Below are positions 16,930 to 26,514 of a DNA stretch of 64,000 nt, piece by piece. Source of the DNA: Leptospira sp. (GTDB lineage Bacteria > Spirochaetota > Leptospiria > Leptospirales > Leptospiraceae); NCBI GenBank assembly GCA_027533185.1, contig JAPZTS010000011.1, positions 124,001-188,000 on the forward strand. The letters run 5' to 3'. The stretch's first letter is position 1, and each line of letters opens with the position of its first letter. The notes below the pieces were generated by a model, which was not told the DNA's origin, ran no database searches, and saw nothing but the letters and a program-made list of their open reading frames with translations. Both the position numbers and the translations under genes were made by a program.

Positions 16930-19026
16930 TTATGGTTTAAAATTTTGTAAAAACGGTAAAACCTCACCAAATGGTATTGGCTTAGAAATTAAATAGCCTT
17001 GGATTTGATCGCATCCAAAATTTTCTAATAATTCTTTTTGAGACGGTTCTTCAATACCTTCTGCCACTACATCATAACCTAAAACATGAGCCATCTTAAT
17101 GATGGAGTGAAACAAATTACCCTCTTTGGAAGTGACGGAAGCATTGTGTAAAAACGATTTGTCAATTTTTACCGTTGAAAGTGGCAGTTTTTCTAAGTAA
17201 GATAGTGAAGAAAAGCCAGTTCCAAAATCATCAAGTGCAACTTTCACCCCTATATCGATCAAATTAGAAAGAATTGGATACGTCTCTGATAGATTTTTCA
17301 TTGCAAGACTTTCCGTGATTTCAACTTGAATGGAGGCATAACGAATATTTTGACTTTTATGAATATCCACAATCCAATGGAAAATATTTTGTTCATGAAA
17401 TACATGAGGAGAAAGATTTATCGCAATCGAAATCGGTATTTTATTCGTTTTTTCGATCCACTCTATTAGTTTTACAGATTCTTCTAAAACAAATCTTGTC
17501 AATGGAAGAATCAAACCAGAACTCTCTGCCATCGGGATAAAGTCCACAGGCGAAATCATGCCTTTTAACGGGTGTTTCCAACGTACAAGAGCCTCCCAGT
17601 GGTCGATTCTTTTCGTTTCTAAATGAAAAATTGGTTGGTAGCAAACAAAGAATTCTTTCGCCTCAAGTGCCTTTTTAAGATCGTTTTGGATATCGAGTTG
17701 GTAGTGGATCCGCTCTTGCATCGCTGCATTGAACACACAGGTTGAGCCAATTTTTAAATCCTTTGCTTCAAACATGGCAATCTCGGCATTTCTAAGTAAG
17801 AACTCCGAATCCCGCCCACCAGTTCCAAAGCTAGAAATTCCACATGAGGCTGTTAAGTAGATTTGATACCCTTTATAATCAATTAGATTACCCAAATATT
17901 CTAATATTTTGTCAGAAAATTCTAGTGCTTCCTCAATGACAAGGAGATCCATTTTTAAAATCGCAAAATTGTCGGCCGAAAGACGTGTAATAATCGCTTC
18001 TGAACCAGAAACCTCTTGAAGCCGACTCGCAAAAATACCTAAAATCTCATCGCCAGCTTCATTGCCTAGCGAATGATTTATTCTTTTAAAATTATCAATA
18101 TTTATGAAAAATACAATCGGAAATCCAATGTTATTTGAATTGTATTCTGCAATCTTTAATTCGATTTTTACAAGAAACAAAGATCGATTCGGCAAGCCCG
18201 TTAAATTATCATAAAAGGCATCGTAGGTTAACTGTTGTTCGGCAATCTTTCGATCACTGATATCATGGTGTATGGCAATGTATTGAAAAATAGAGCCATC
18301 TTCTCTCGCAAATGGAACAACCGTAGTTTCTACATAGTGAGGTGATCCATCTTTTTTAGTATTTGTGATTTCGCCTCGCCAAACTTTCCCTTTTTGAATA
18401 GTCTCCCAAAACTTTTTCCAATCCTCTGCTGATTTGTCCTGTGATTTTAATATTCGATGAGATTGGCCAACTAATTCTTCTCTTTCGAAACCTGTAGTAT
18501 TTAAAAATGCATCGTTCACATAAGTTATGATACCATTGGCATCGGTTATCGAAACAATATTCGCTTGGTCAAGGGCAAACTTTTGAAATTGGATTTCTTT
18601 TAAGGATTCAAACAAAAAGACATTGGTTCTTTCTTTTTCCTTTCGCATTACAAGAGATTTTCTTTCTCTTTCCATTACTTCGGCTAATCTTTCGAGTGTT
18701 TCACTAAAGATTACATCGGAAACTCCTTCTTTCATATAACCCAAAGATTCCGAATAGGTTTCTTTTTTACTGAGTAGGATGATAGGAATCTCAATTTGTT
18801 TATCTTTCACGAATTGTAGATAGAGTTTCAGTTTTTCTCGGTGGGGAGATTCATAGGTACAAAGGATTATATCCCAGTCTTCTGCATAGACTGCCTCCTC
18901 CCATTCAAGGGGGGATTCGATGACACGATAGAGGGGTCTAAACCCTTTTGATTTGATCTCGCCGATAGTTTTAAAGACTGCGTCGGAATTACTTTCGACA
19001 ATGAGTACACTGATTGGAATTCCCAT
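16930..19026 (-). CDS. REC-like/PAS/GGDEF(degenerate)/EAL cyclic di-GMP phosphodiesterase
   Basis: 698 residues, no membrane segment. The N-terminal 120 residues resemble a receiver domain but the phospho-Asp position reads ILCTYESP. Residues about 145-255 are PAS-PAC (SITDANGIITYVNDAFLNTT). The GGDEF domain is inactive: its signature reads LSADNFAI. The EAL domain (about 430-690) keeps its residues: WEALVRW, INLSPHVF, EITES, LDDFGTGFSS, VKIDKSF, AEGIEE and QGYLISKPI. It should therefore break down cyclic di-GMP, with PAS and REC-like parts as sensors. The start ATG at 19026 lacks a close ribosome site. Confidence 0.92.
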   Translation of the reverse strand: MGIPISVLIVESNSDAVFKTIGEIKSKGFRPLYRVIESPLEWEEAVYAEDWDIILCTYESPHREKLKLYLQFVKDKQIEIPIILLSKKETYSESLGYMKEGVSDVIFSETLERLAEVMERERKSLVMRKEKERTNVFLFESLKEIQFQKFALDQANIVSITDANGIITYVNDAFLNTTGFEREELVGQSHRILKSQDKSAEDWKKFWETIQKGKVWRGEITNTKKDGSPHYVETTVVPFAREDGSIFQYIAIHHDISDRKIAEQQLTYDAFYDNLTGLPNRSLFLVKIELKIAEYNSNNIGFPIVFFINIDNFKRINHSLGNEAGDEILGIFASRLQEVSGSEAIITRLSADNFAILKMDLLVIEEALEFSDKILEYLGNLIDYKGYQIYLTASCGISSFGTGGRDSEFLLRNAEIAMFEAKDLKIGSTCVFNAAMQERIHYQLDIQNDLKKALEAKEFFVCYQPIFHLETKRIDHWEALVRWKHPLKGMISPVDFIPMAESSGLILPLTRFVLEESVKLIEWIEKTNKIPISIAINLSPHVFHEQNIFHWIVDIHKSQNIRYASIQVEITESLAMKNLSETYPILSNLIDIGVKVALDDFGTGFSSLSYLEKLPLSTVKIDKSFLHNASVTSKEGNLFHSIIKMAHVLGYDVVAEGIEEPSQKELLENFGCDQIQGYLISKPIPFGEVLPFLQNFKP

Positions 19027-19124
19027 GGTATTTTAGAACAACCTCTCTAAAAAAACAGAAATAAAAGAAATCTCAACCTAAAAATGCTGAATATTTGGTT
19101 CGATTTTTCCGTCAGACGAATTGA

Positions 19125-19304
19125 ATGCATCCGAAACAATTCGAAGCAGAATATATTAAAAAAGAATACTTAATCTCAGAACTGAGTAAGTTACTTTTGG
19201 ATTTCCATGAGCTGGAATACAAGGAGTTGAACGAGTATGACAAAGGTGGTTACGATGGTTTCAATCAGGCGATCACCTTGGTGCTCAAAAAACTCCAAAA
19301 CTAG
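19125..19304 (+). CDS. Small 59-residue acidic/helical hypothetical protein
   Basis: ATG at 19125 opens a 59-codon frame ending TAG at 19302-19304; a TGA stop lies directly before the ATG. The product begins MHPKQFEAEYIKKEYLISEL and looks like two amphipathic helices (LSKLLLDFHELEYKELNEYD, then FNQAITLVLKKLQN) around a GGYDG turn, which is not random-looking. No good ribosome site is visible, so expression is uncertain. It lies between the divergent GGDEF-EAL gene and the STAS gene. The next 110 bases (19305-19414) hold no clear gene or terminator. Confidence 0.5.
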   Translation: MHPKQFEAEYIKKEYLISELSKLLLDFHELEYKELNEYDKGGYDGFNQAITLVLKKLQN

Positions 19305-19414
19305 GGAAAATTCTAGAAAAATCGCTGAAGTGATTGTGGAAATTGGGTTTTCAATAAAAATTCTTTACAAATTTCGGAATGATCGAAACACTATACGAGC
19401 TAGTAGGAAGTTCA

Positions 19415-19738
19415 ATGAATTTCACAACAAAACAAGTTAAAAATCATACAGTTGTTACTTTAGAGGGTTCTCTCGACATCTATTCTGCCCCTGCTTTGAA
19501 AAAAGAGCTTCATAAAATCATCGATGACGGTGCGGAATCTGTTGCAATTGATATGGTGAACATCAAACTTTTGGATTCGTCAGGCATTGCGCTACTTGCC
19601 AACCTACAGAAAAAACTTAAGTCAGAAGAAGGTCAGTTTTTTTTATTGAATGTTAGTCAAGACGTCATGGTAATTCTGAAACTTTCTAGTTTGGATAAGT
19701 TTTTTACGATCTTGTCTGGGGAAGCTGAACTCCCTTAA
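19415..19738 (+). CDS. STAS-domain anti-sigma factor antagonist
   Basis: 107-residue single STAS domain of the SpoIIAA/RsbV type. The phosphorylation-site loop reads LLDSSGIALLANL, with the conserved Ser after Asp. ATG at 19415 is chosen over an upstream ATG (19379) because TAGGAAG lies just before it and the STAS fold starts at MNFTTKQVKNHTVVTLEGSL. These proteins bind an HPK-type anti-sigma kinase when unphosphorylated and are reactivated by SpoIIE-type phosphatases; one such phosphatase is encoded 1.5 kb away (21252-22772). No kinase or sigma factor is in the window. Its stop overlaps the convergent gene by 4 bases. Confidence 0.9.
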   Translation: MNFTTKQVKNHTVVTLEGSLDIYSAPALKKELHKIIDDGAESVAIDMVNIKLLDSSGIALLANLQKKLKSEEGQFFLLNVSQDVMVILKLSSLDKFFTILSGEAELP

Positions 19739-21255
19739 AACCAAATTTCTTTCAATTCTGAGTTGGGGATTGGCTCCTTATCATTTTTTCCAATCCAATC
19801 GCCTTGTTCTGTGCGAGTTAGAATAGAGGACTCTGTAATGTTTCCATTGGATTGCTTGATTTTAAAATTAGCTCCCTTATTCTGAGATTCAAGCCTTTGG
19901 ACTATATCCAATGGCAGGTTCAATCCAAAGTCCCCTAATTTTAAAATTGCAAGGCCCCCTTCTACATGAAACTGGTCACAAAGGATTTCTCGCCCATCGC
20001 GTAGTTTGACTTTTATTTGTTTGAAAAGAGTCTCTTTCGTTTTCGTTTCTTGTTTCTCAGGAATCTCGTTCTCTTTTACTTCTGGGATTTTTTCTCTTGT
20101 TACAACTTCAGCAAGTTTTGTTTCTTCATCTTTTGCTTCGTTTAACGAAAGTTTTATACTTTCTTTTATATTCTCGATTTCTTGCCTTTCATCTTTTGAA
20201 AGAGTCTCACTTGAACTGCTTGATAAGATTTTTTCTATGATTACTGGTTTTAAGACAAGAGACTTGCCCTCTTCAATATTTTCTGCCGCTTTGGAGTCAC
20301 CTAATCTCATAGCTTCTGCTTTGGAAAATGCCACAATCGATTTATTCTCTTGGTAAAAATTTCCAATGAGAAGGAGTCTTCGATTGGCTCTTACCGCTAC
20401 GTCGCGATTTTCTTTTTGTTTTACAAGTTGAATGTATTCCTGGACTGCATTAGAAGTGCGACCCAATTCTTCCATGGCTCGAGCTTTGATATATGATTGG
20501 TCTTTCGTTAAACTTGGAAGAGATTCCAAAGTACGAAGTGTCTCCTCGTAATCACCACTTTGGAATAGAGAGTATGCCAGTTCTTCCGGTTTTTTTGATT
20601 TAGACTTTAGATCTTCCTTTTTCTTTTTATTCTCTTCAATGAAACTAATTAGAAGTGATGCATTTTCAGCGTAATGGGTCCCGGGAAACAGATCCCTTAC
20701 TTTCGTAAGTTTAACAAATGCTCTATCACGATCTCCCATCATCACCAAACAATAACCGTGGTGAAGAAGTGTAAAAGCCATTTCATCAGAAAGTGAATTT
20801 TGGTTATCATCTTCCAGTTCCTGGTATTTTTTACTGGCTATCGGAAATTTTCTCGTTCTTTCCATGTAAAAGGCAAACTGCAAACGTAGAATTGTTTTTT
20901 GTTGTTCTTCTAACTCCAATGATGGTTTAAAGTTTAGAAGTCTGACAAAATTTATCACTGCAAGCCCTAATCTATCGCGATAACCAATCCGAATATCAGT
21001 CTCTTGTAATTCTGAATTCATGATTCCAGATTCAAGAATATTAACCTTGATTTCAGTTAGATAATCATCCTTCGATAAGAACATTTGTTTTAGCCTCTCC
21101 CTAAGGGTTTGACTCGAAAGTTCGTAGTTCATCAATTGGTCGCGAAGAATTCCAAATCTCAATTCTTGGAGTTTGACTCCGACAATAGCTTGAGACGAAA
21201 GAACAAAAAAGAATAAAAAAAATCCAAAGAGAAAAAAAAGAAATAGTTTTCTCAT
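19735..21255 (-). CDS. Exported TPR protein with C-terminal SM-like beta segment
   Basis: 506 residues. A signal peptide or anchor covers residues 1-24 (hydrophobic FLFFLFGFFLFFFVLSS). Residues about 105-310 contain several tetratricopeptide-like helix pairs (AFYMERTRKFPIASKKYQEL, AYSLFQSGDYEETLRTLESL). A Lys/Glu-rich linker (about 315-415) leads to a small beta domain starting IKVKLRDGREILCDQF. Probably a periplasmic scaffold. Its ATG overlaps the upstream phosphatase stop by 4 bases, so the two are likely made together. Specific function unknown. Confidence 0.8.
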   Translation of the reverse strand: MRKLFLFFLFGFFLFFFVLSSQAIVGVKLQELRFGILRDQLMNYELSSQTLRERLKQMFLSKDDYLTEIKVNILESGIMNSELQETDIRIGYRDRLGLAVINFVRLLNFKPSLELEEQQKTILRLQFAFYMERTRKFPIASKKYQELEDDNQNSLSDEMAFTLLHHGYCLVMMGDRDRAFVKLTKVRDLFPGTHYAENASLLISFIEENKKKKEDLKSKSKKPEELAYSLFQSGDYEETLRTLESLPSLTKDQSYIKARAMEELGRTSNAVQEYIQLVKQKENRDVAVRANRRLLLIGNFYQENKSIVAFSKAEAMRLGDSKAAENIEEGKSLVLKPVIIEKILSSSSSETLSKDERQEIENIKESIKLSLNEAKDEETKLAEVVTREKIPEVKENEIPEKQETKTKETLFKQIKVKLRDGREILCDQFHVEGGLAILKLGDFGLNLPLDIVQRLESQNKGANFKIKQSNGNITESSILTRTEQGDWIGKNDKEPIPNSELKEIWF

Positions 21256-22772
21256 TCGGGAACATCCAGGATAATCATCGTTACATCATCCTTGTACTCC
21301 TCGTGTTCTTTTTCTAAAATTTCCATTACAGAGTCTACTATTTCGGAATTGGATTTTTCTATATTATCTAAAACAATCTCTTTGAACCTATCTAGACCAA
21401 AAAGACCACCCGACTTAATTGGTGTTTCTACCACTCCATCGGTATACAGTATGATTTTATCACCAGGTAAAACCGGAAAACTCTCCAAAGAATAGACTAT
21501 GTCATCTCCCATCCCTAGAGGTGGACCTGAACTATCAATAAAGCGAATTTCTTTAGTTGAAGGTCTGACAATAAAGGGTGCATTGTGTCCTGCATTTACA
21601 AATTTTACGGAACCAGATTCTTGAAAGAGAACAAAGACTCCAGTGGCAAAAAAGGAAGCTTGCAAGCGATTGGCAATTACTTCACCGAGTTTGTTAATTG
21701 CTTCAATCGGTGAGTGTGTTTCTTTCATGATTGCTTGTAGGCTTTGTGCCATGACGACTGTTACAAGTGCGGCTGAAACTCCATGACCGGATGCATCAGC
21801 CAAAAAGAATCCATAATAATTTTCTTCTTCAAAGTGAAAGTATTGGTAAAGATCGCCTGAGACTTCTCTCATCGGTCGATAAATTTTACCAATTTTAAAT
21901 TTTTTATATTTCTTGGGGGAAGGCAGAAACAACTCCTGAACTTCCTTACCTATTTGCAACTCTTGATTGATTTCATCGTTTAGGCGAGTAATAGTCGTTA
22001 CCTTAGATTGGATTTCTTCGGCCATATTGTTGAAGGATCTTCCCAAACTGTCTAACTCATCATTACTTTTAAAATCCCAAGATACTCGCGAATCGAGCTC
22101 CCCCGATTCCATCTTTTTCGAAGCATTTTCTAAAAGACCAACTCTCCTGAAAATTGCTCGATAAACAAGGATGGCAAAGATAACGTGAAAAACAATACCC
22201 CATACGACCGCATAACCGACTTGGATATAGAGCTGTTTCAATCTGTCCTGAATACTGGAAATGTTAAAACTTGCACTCAGGTAATTTTCGTTACCGCTCA
22301 GGAGTTTGATTGGAAGTAAAAAATCAACTGTGAAATCCGATTCATTCAATTCCAAGTTGTATCGAGCCTTAAACAAACTGCCTTCCTTATCCGAAGAAAC
22401 TTCTTTGGATTTTTTTTTCGTTTTATCTGATACGGATTTTCCCTTTTGATTAGCTTCTTTACCTGCCGCTAGTTGAATGATTCCTTCTGAGTCAAAGATT
22501 ACAAAGTTTTCGATTTCATAGAGTTTTAGTGTTTTTCGAAACAGCTCAAAGTTTTGATCTTCTTTGCCAGAAAGACCAATCGACGAGATATCAGTAAGGA
22601 TTGTATTGGCTAAGTTTTCGGATTGGAATTGAAAGTTTTTTAACAAAAGGTCTGATTGGTTCTCAAAAATCATAACTGTAAAAAAGATGATATTGAGCAA
22701 GGCAAGTAAGGAATAAAATAGTCCAATCTTAAAGCGAAGGGAATTGGTTGTTTTGACCTGGCTTTTGTTCAC
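21252..22772 (-). CDS. Membrane HAMP-SpoIIE (PP2C-type) serine phosphatase
   Basis: 506 residues: membrane segment about 14-36, periplasmic sensor region to about 185, second membrane segment about 190-212, HAMP about 213-270, PP2C/SpoIIE domain about 290-505. Metal-binding acids are in SGDLYQYF, LADASGHGVSAALV, ILYTDGVVE and KDDVTMIIL. Such proteins dephosphorylate STAS antagonists to release sigma factors or other targets. A STAS protein is encoded nearby (19415-19738), though on the other strand. The stimulus and target are inferred. Confidence 0.92.
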   Translation of the reverse strand: MNKSQVKTTNSLRFKIGLFYSLLALLNIIFFTVMIFENQSDLLLKNFQFQSENLANTILTDISSIGLSGKEDQNFELFRKTLKLYEIENFVIFDSEGIIQLAAGKEANQKGKSVSDKTKKKSKEVSSDKEGSLFKARYNLELNESDFTVDFLLPIKLLSGNENYLSASFNISSIQDRLKQLYIQVGYAVVWGIVFHVIFAILVYRAIFRRVGLLENASKKMESGELDSRVSWDFKSNDELDSLGRSFNNMAEEIQSKVTTITRLNDEINQELQIGKEVQELFLPSPKKYKKFKIGKIYRPMREVSGDLYQYFHFEEENYYGFFLADASGHGVSAALVTVVMAQSLQAIMKETHSPIEAINKLGEVIANRLQASFFATGVFVLFQESGSVKFVNAGHNAPFIVRPSTKEIRFIDSSGPPLGMGDDIVYSLESFPVLPGDKIILYTDGVVETPIKSGGLFGLDRFKEIVLDNIEKSNSEIVDSVMEILEKEHEEYKDDVTMIILDVPE

Positions 22773-22837
22773 GGTGTTTATTAGTATTGTCGATACATAG
22801 TATAGAGAAATCTATCACAAAAAAAGAGAATTTGGTT

Positions 22838-23896
22838 TTGCGAAGAGTCCCACACTTAAGAAGAATACACAACCTCCTAACCATTTTTGGATGGGTCGTT
22901 CTGTGCTTTGGGATACCGTCTGTTTTTGCAGATCGATTGCGATTGAAATCGGGCGAAATTCTCCAAGGTAAAGCAGTTACTGTTACTTCTACTTATGTTG
23001 AATGGCAAGACTTGGGCAAACGTTACAAATTCCCCCATTCGGAAGTGCTTGGAATCGACATTGGTTACGACGGTCTGCCTTCTTGTTTCGATCAGTCAAC
23101 CTTTGGGCAGGAGGACTGTGCCTATTTAGTTCACAAACTCTCGAGGAATTCAATTCAAATCACAAAACAAAACTCTCCTTTGAAGTTAGAAACCGTTCCC
23201 ACGAAACGAATTAAGTATTTGCAAATGAATTCGGACGATTCCTTAGATGCATCCAGATACTTCGACCCAGGTGTTTCCGGTATATGGAAATTTAAAACGA
23301 AGGAGATCAGAGGCACTCTCAAAAAAATTGAAAACTCCATCTTTTCTATCGAATCAAAAGATTCTGGCAATGCTGAGTTACCAGCGTCAGAGTTTCTTAG
23401 TTACACTCTAGATAACAGGTCTAAACTTGCGGAGAACTTGGTAACAGAAACACCCAAGGTTATCCCTGGTTACAACCCTATTCTGGAAAAGAATTATAAG
23501 AAGGCAGGGTTTTTGTTTGCAGGAGCTCTTTTTTCAGCTGCAGGTATGCTCTATGAATACAACCAAGCGGTTGCGGCTATCAATAGTAACACACAATATG
23601 TTCCTCTAAGTGACGGAAGGATCGTAATTGTGGCGAATACATTTGGAAATAACCAATATGAGTTCCACAGGGAACGTTTTTATGGTTATACTGCTGTCTT
23701 GAGTTTAATACTTGGTTATACTTTATATGACAGTTTTTATATAGGAAACTCAGAACCACAAAAGAACCATTCTGCAAATCCTGTGTATTTGAAACCGATT
23801 ATTCACGGAATCGGAAATACGAATCCGTACTTTCCAGATAGAAGTTTGGATAGAAATGGGTTTATCTATGGATTTAGTTTTGATTCCAAATTTTAA
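22838..23896 (+). CDS. Exported hypothetical protein
   Basis: About 352 residues. The frame is open from TTG at 22787, but TTG at 22838 is preferred: AGAGAA lies 9 bases before it and the product begins MRRVPHLRRIHNLL with a classic signal peptide ending SVFA. TTG at 22832 is also possible. The mature N terminus (DRLRLKSGEILQGKAVTV) looks like an SM-like beta fold, similar in style to the C terminus of the TPR protein at 19735-21255. Residues about 230-300 hold two short hydrophobic segments (AGFLFAGALFSAAGMLY and YTAVLSLILGYTLYDSFY). No known family is recognised; possibly an envelope protein. Confidence 0.7.
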   Translation: MRRVPHLRRIHNLLTIFGWVVLCFGIPSVFADRLRLKSGEILQGKAVTVTSTYVEWQDLGKRYKFPHSEVLGIDIGYDGLPSCFDQSTFGQEDCAYLVHKLSRNSIQITKQNSPLKLETVPTKRIKYLQMNSDDSLDASRYFDPGVSGIWKFKTKEIRGTLKKIENSIFSIESKDSGNAELPASEFLSYTLDNRSKLAENLVTETPKVIPGYNPILEKNYKKAGFLFAGALFSAAGMLYEYNQAVAAINSNTQYVPLSDGRIVIVANTFGNNQYEFHRERFYGYTAVLSLILGYTLYDSFYIGNSEPQKNHSANPVYLKPIIHGIGNTNPYFPDRSLDRNGFIYGFSFDSKF

Positions 23897-23922
23897 AAAC
23901 GAAAAAACCATATTAAAATATC

Positions 23923-25269
23923 TTAAATATATGCCTTTCTAAATAGTAAATTTTTAGTATTTTGCCTTAGTCTTGTAAGATTCCATTTGAATAAAAAAAG
24001 AAGAGGTATGCGATTCAATTTACACATAACTCCATAACTGCCTTCTTCATTCTCCCGTGACCAAAGTATTTTTCCAGCTAAGTTTTCATAACATTCGATA
24101 CCAATCCAAAAATCGAATTTTGCTACTGTCCCTTTTGGATAAAACCGAGTCGTAGGTAAATAAAAAGTATCTAAGGAAATATAAAAGATTGCTGAATTTT
24201 CCTCATGTGCATCGGTGCGAAGGTCTACGGAACTAAAAAGCGGAACAGACAACATTCTATCTCTAAAAAAATAAGGATTTATGATTCCACCGAAAAAAAA
24301 CATAAGCGCTAAAATCATCGGGTAAAGGATAAACAAAGCAATATAATCTTGTATAATAAGGTCTGGAAATTTTCGAGTAATCCACTCGGGTGATTCAGAA
24401 AAGAGATAGATTGAAATAGCAGATGGAACTAGGAAAAATGAGGTGAGAATAAAATGTTTTAATGTCGGAATTCTTAAGAATTTAATTTGCGAAGTGGAAA
24501 TATGTTTTTGGACATTTTGTATCCATCCCTCATGCCTATTGTGTCGACTCATAATCTCATATTCTTCTAACGACATTCCCATCAAACTTAATACGTTCCC
24601 TGGCAACAAAATTCTGGACTTAGCGATTGTTAGTTCCAATGAAAAAAATAAAATTAAAATGGATGTCGGTAAAACAACCAAGAGACTACTTTCTTGGAAT
24701 AGTGAAAGATTGTAATATCCGTGAACGAACACGCAGAATAAAAAACCGAAAACAAGGCGTCCCCACTTAACGAGTTTATTTTTTGAAAAAAAGAAACCCA
24801 TAAGAAAGGCTCCGAGAAGTCCCCCATTCATCATATGAATCGGCAAAGCAGTAATTGATCTTAGAACTTGCGACCAAAGTCCTGTGTCAATAAAATACAG
24901 TATATTTTCGATTAGACCAAAACCACCGCCTAACACCAATCCGTAAAATATTCCATCAGTAACCGAAAACTCATCCTGGTTTTTTCTAAAAAACAAAAAG
25001 ATTCCTACGATTTTTGCAAATTCCTCCAAAAAGGAAGATAAAAGGAAAGATTTTGTGAAAACGTCAAAAAACGGCATTACTTTCAAAGTTAAAGCTTGCA
25101 AAAGTAATGCAAGACCGGCACTGAATAAAGAAAAAGCAAGGGCCGTATATTGCAGATAGGTTTCTGTAAAACGATAGAAATGAAATCTATAGAACGAATA
25201 GTAAAAGGCTAAAGTTCCCAAATTGATGAGAAAGATGATCAAACTTGGAACCGAATACATTTCGCCCAT
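23923..25269 (-). CDS. PrsW-like intramembrane metalloprotease
   Basis: 448 residues with eight or more membrane segments. The PrsW-type catalytic pattern is visible: EE in SFLEEFAKIVG, Glu in GLIENILYF, His in ALPIHMMNGGLLGA and His in VHGYYNLS. After about residue 330 a C-terminal part with a beta-rich cytosolic or external domain follows (FYISLDTFYLPTTRFY). B. subtilis PrsW cleaves an anti-sigma factor; the substrate here is unknown. It lies 40 bases downstream of the VWA gene and could share its transcript. ATG at 25269 or 25260 could be the start. Confidence 0.82.
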   Translation of the reverse strand: MGEMYSVPSLIIFLINLGTLAFYYSFYRFHFYRFTETYLQYTALAFSLFSAGLALLLQALTLKVMPFFDVFTKSFLLSSFLEEFAKIVGIFLFFRKNQDEFSVTDGIFYGLVLGGGFGLIENILYFIDTGLWSQVLRSITALPIHMMNGGLLGAFLMGFFFSKNKLVKWGRLVFGFLFCVFVHGYYNLSLFQESSLLVVLPTSILILFFSLELTIAKSRILLPGNVLSLMGMSLEEYEIMSRHNRHEGWIQNVQKHISTSQIKFLRIPTLKHFILTSFFLVPSAISIYLFSESPEWITRKFPDLIIQDYIALFILYPMILALMFFFGGIINPYFFRDRMLSVPLFSSVDLRTDAHEENSAIFYISLDTFYLPTTRFYPKGTVAKFDFWIGIECYENLAGKILWSRENEEGSYGVMCKLNRIPLLFLFKWNLTRLRQNTKNLLFRKAYI

Positions 25270-25309
25270 TCTACTTATAATTAACGGAATGAGATGGGTA
25301 AGAATTCAG

Positions 25310-26512
25310 TTAAGACAGTGATTTTATTGCCGCTTTTAAGCCTTCCAGAGTCAAGGGATACATAGAAACAACGTCTGCAATCGCCTCGATTGTTGGAGCA
25401 CCCCAAAAACGTTTCGGTTCGGGATTCAGCCAAACAGAGTCCGGAAAAATAGAGACAAGTTCCTTAAGGCTGTCGAGGCCCGATTTCTTTTTTGCCATCT
25501 TTTCATCGAGAGATGCATTGTGGAAAGAATATGGATTGTAAGGTGTGCTAAACAATTCATAGGGGGCCATAAATGCATCGCCTACAAAAATCAGTTTTGT
25601 TTGTTTTCGGAATTTTTCTTCAAATGTCTTTAAACTGATTCTGTCAGAAAATGAATGACTCGCATACAGATAATCATGAAATATATTGTGAAAGAAATAT
25701 GTGTGTACTTCTTTAAAATGGTAAAGGTTTCGACTAGCGCTAAAAAGTTTACTTACCAATTCGGAATGTGGTGTCATGGAACCGCCGATATCCATAACTA
25801 GAACCAAGCGGATGGAATTTTTTCTCTCACGTTCTTCTATGATTTCAATTTCACCTCCATTCTCGCAAGTTCTGTCGATAGTTTTTGGAATGTGGATGTC
25901 TCGTTTTCCTTCTTTTTTAAGATGCCTAAGCTCCTTTAGAGCCATCTGAATGGATCTTGTGTCTAGAACAACATCCTCTCTATAATTTTTATAGTTTCTT
26001 TCATTCCATAAACTAATTCCCGTTCGGTTTCCATCTCCATCCGTATTCCCACCCAGAGATAAACCGGCTGGGTTGTATCCCGAATTACCGAAAGGTGAAG
26101 TACCTGAAGTGCCAATCCATTTGGAACCCCCATCGTGTCGTTTGGTTTGTTCTTCCAAACGTTTCTTGAATTCTTCTAGTAACTCATCCATATCGAGATG
26201 GGGTGCTTTTTCCTTTTGTGAATCCGAAAGGTCGTTTGGCATCCTTTCCTCTAACCAATCCCAAAGTTCATCTCTCATTTGGATTCTTGTTTCACTCCAG
26301 GAACCAAAGGTTTTCGCAAACGCAACGTCATACGAATCATAGTACTTTAGATCTTTTGCAAAGTTCATTCGCCCCACTCTATAGAGTTTTTCCAAATTGA
26401 TATAACCGGAGGCATCTGTCAGTTTGCGAATAGAAGTAAGAAATGAGAGAAGCTCGCCCGTCGAACAAGGGACTGCTTCTTTTCTTAGTGTATAGAAAAA
26501 ATCCAAAAACAT
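25310..26512 (-). CDS. VWA-domain protein (CoxE-like), MoxR partner
   Basis: 400 residues, cytoplasmic. Residues about 1-100 form a helical region opening FFYTLRKEAVPCSTGELLSF, typical of CoxE-like proteins. A linker rich in Gly/Asn (about 135-170) follows, then a von Willebrand A domain from about 225. The metal-site signature is LVMDIGGSMT, where the usual DxSxS has Gly at the first Ser. The segment LIFVGDAFMAPYEL gives the distal acid. MoxR ATPases and VWA proteins act as pairs in metal-cofactor insertion or complex remodelling; the MoxR gene ends 2 bases upstream. Confidence 0.88.
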   Translation of the reverse strand: MFLDFFYTLRKEAVPCSTGELLSFLTSIRKLTDASGYINLEKLYRVGRMNFAKDLKYYDSYDVAFAKTFGSWSETRIQMRDELWDWLEERMPNDLSDSQKEKAPHLDMDELLEEFKKRLEEQTKRHDGGSKWIGTSGTSPFGNSGYNPAGLSLGGNTDGDGNRTGISLWNERNYKNYREDVVLDTRSIQMALKELRHLKKEGKRDIHIPKTIDRTCENGGEIEIIEERERKNSIRLVLVMDIGGSMTPHSELVSKLFSASRNLYHFKEVHTYFFHNIFHDYLYASHSFSDRISLKTFEEKFRKQTKLIFVGDAFMAPYELFSTPYNPYSFHNASLDEKMAKKKSGLDSLKELVSIFPDSVWLNPEPKRFWGAPTIEAIADVVSMYPLTLEGLKAAIKSLS

Positions 26513-26514
26513 AT

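Noticed and set aside
19364..19400. TTTACA ... CTATAC as STAS gene promoter
   Set aside because: Spacing is about 21 bases; not convincing.
25310..26512. VWA gene as frameshifted or broken because of its DIGGS metal-site motif
   Set aside because: The frame is continuous, and CoxE-like proteins often vary at the first Ser, so this is a variant rather than a pseudogene.
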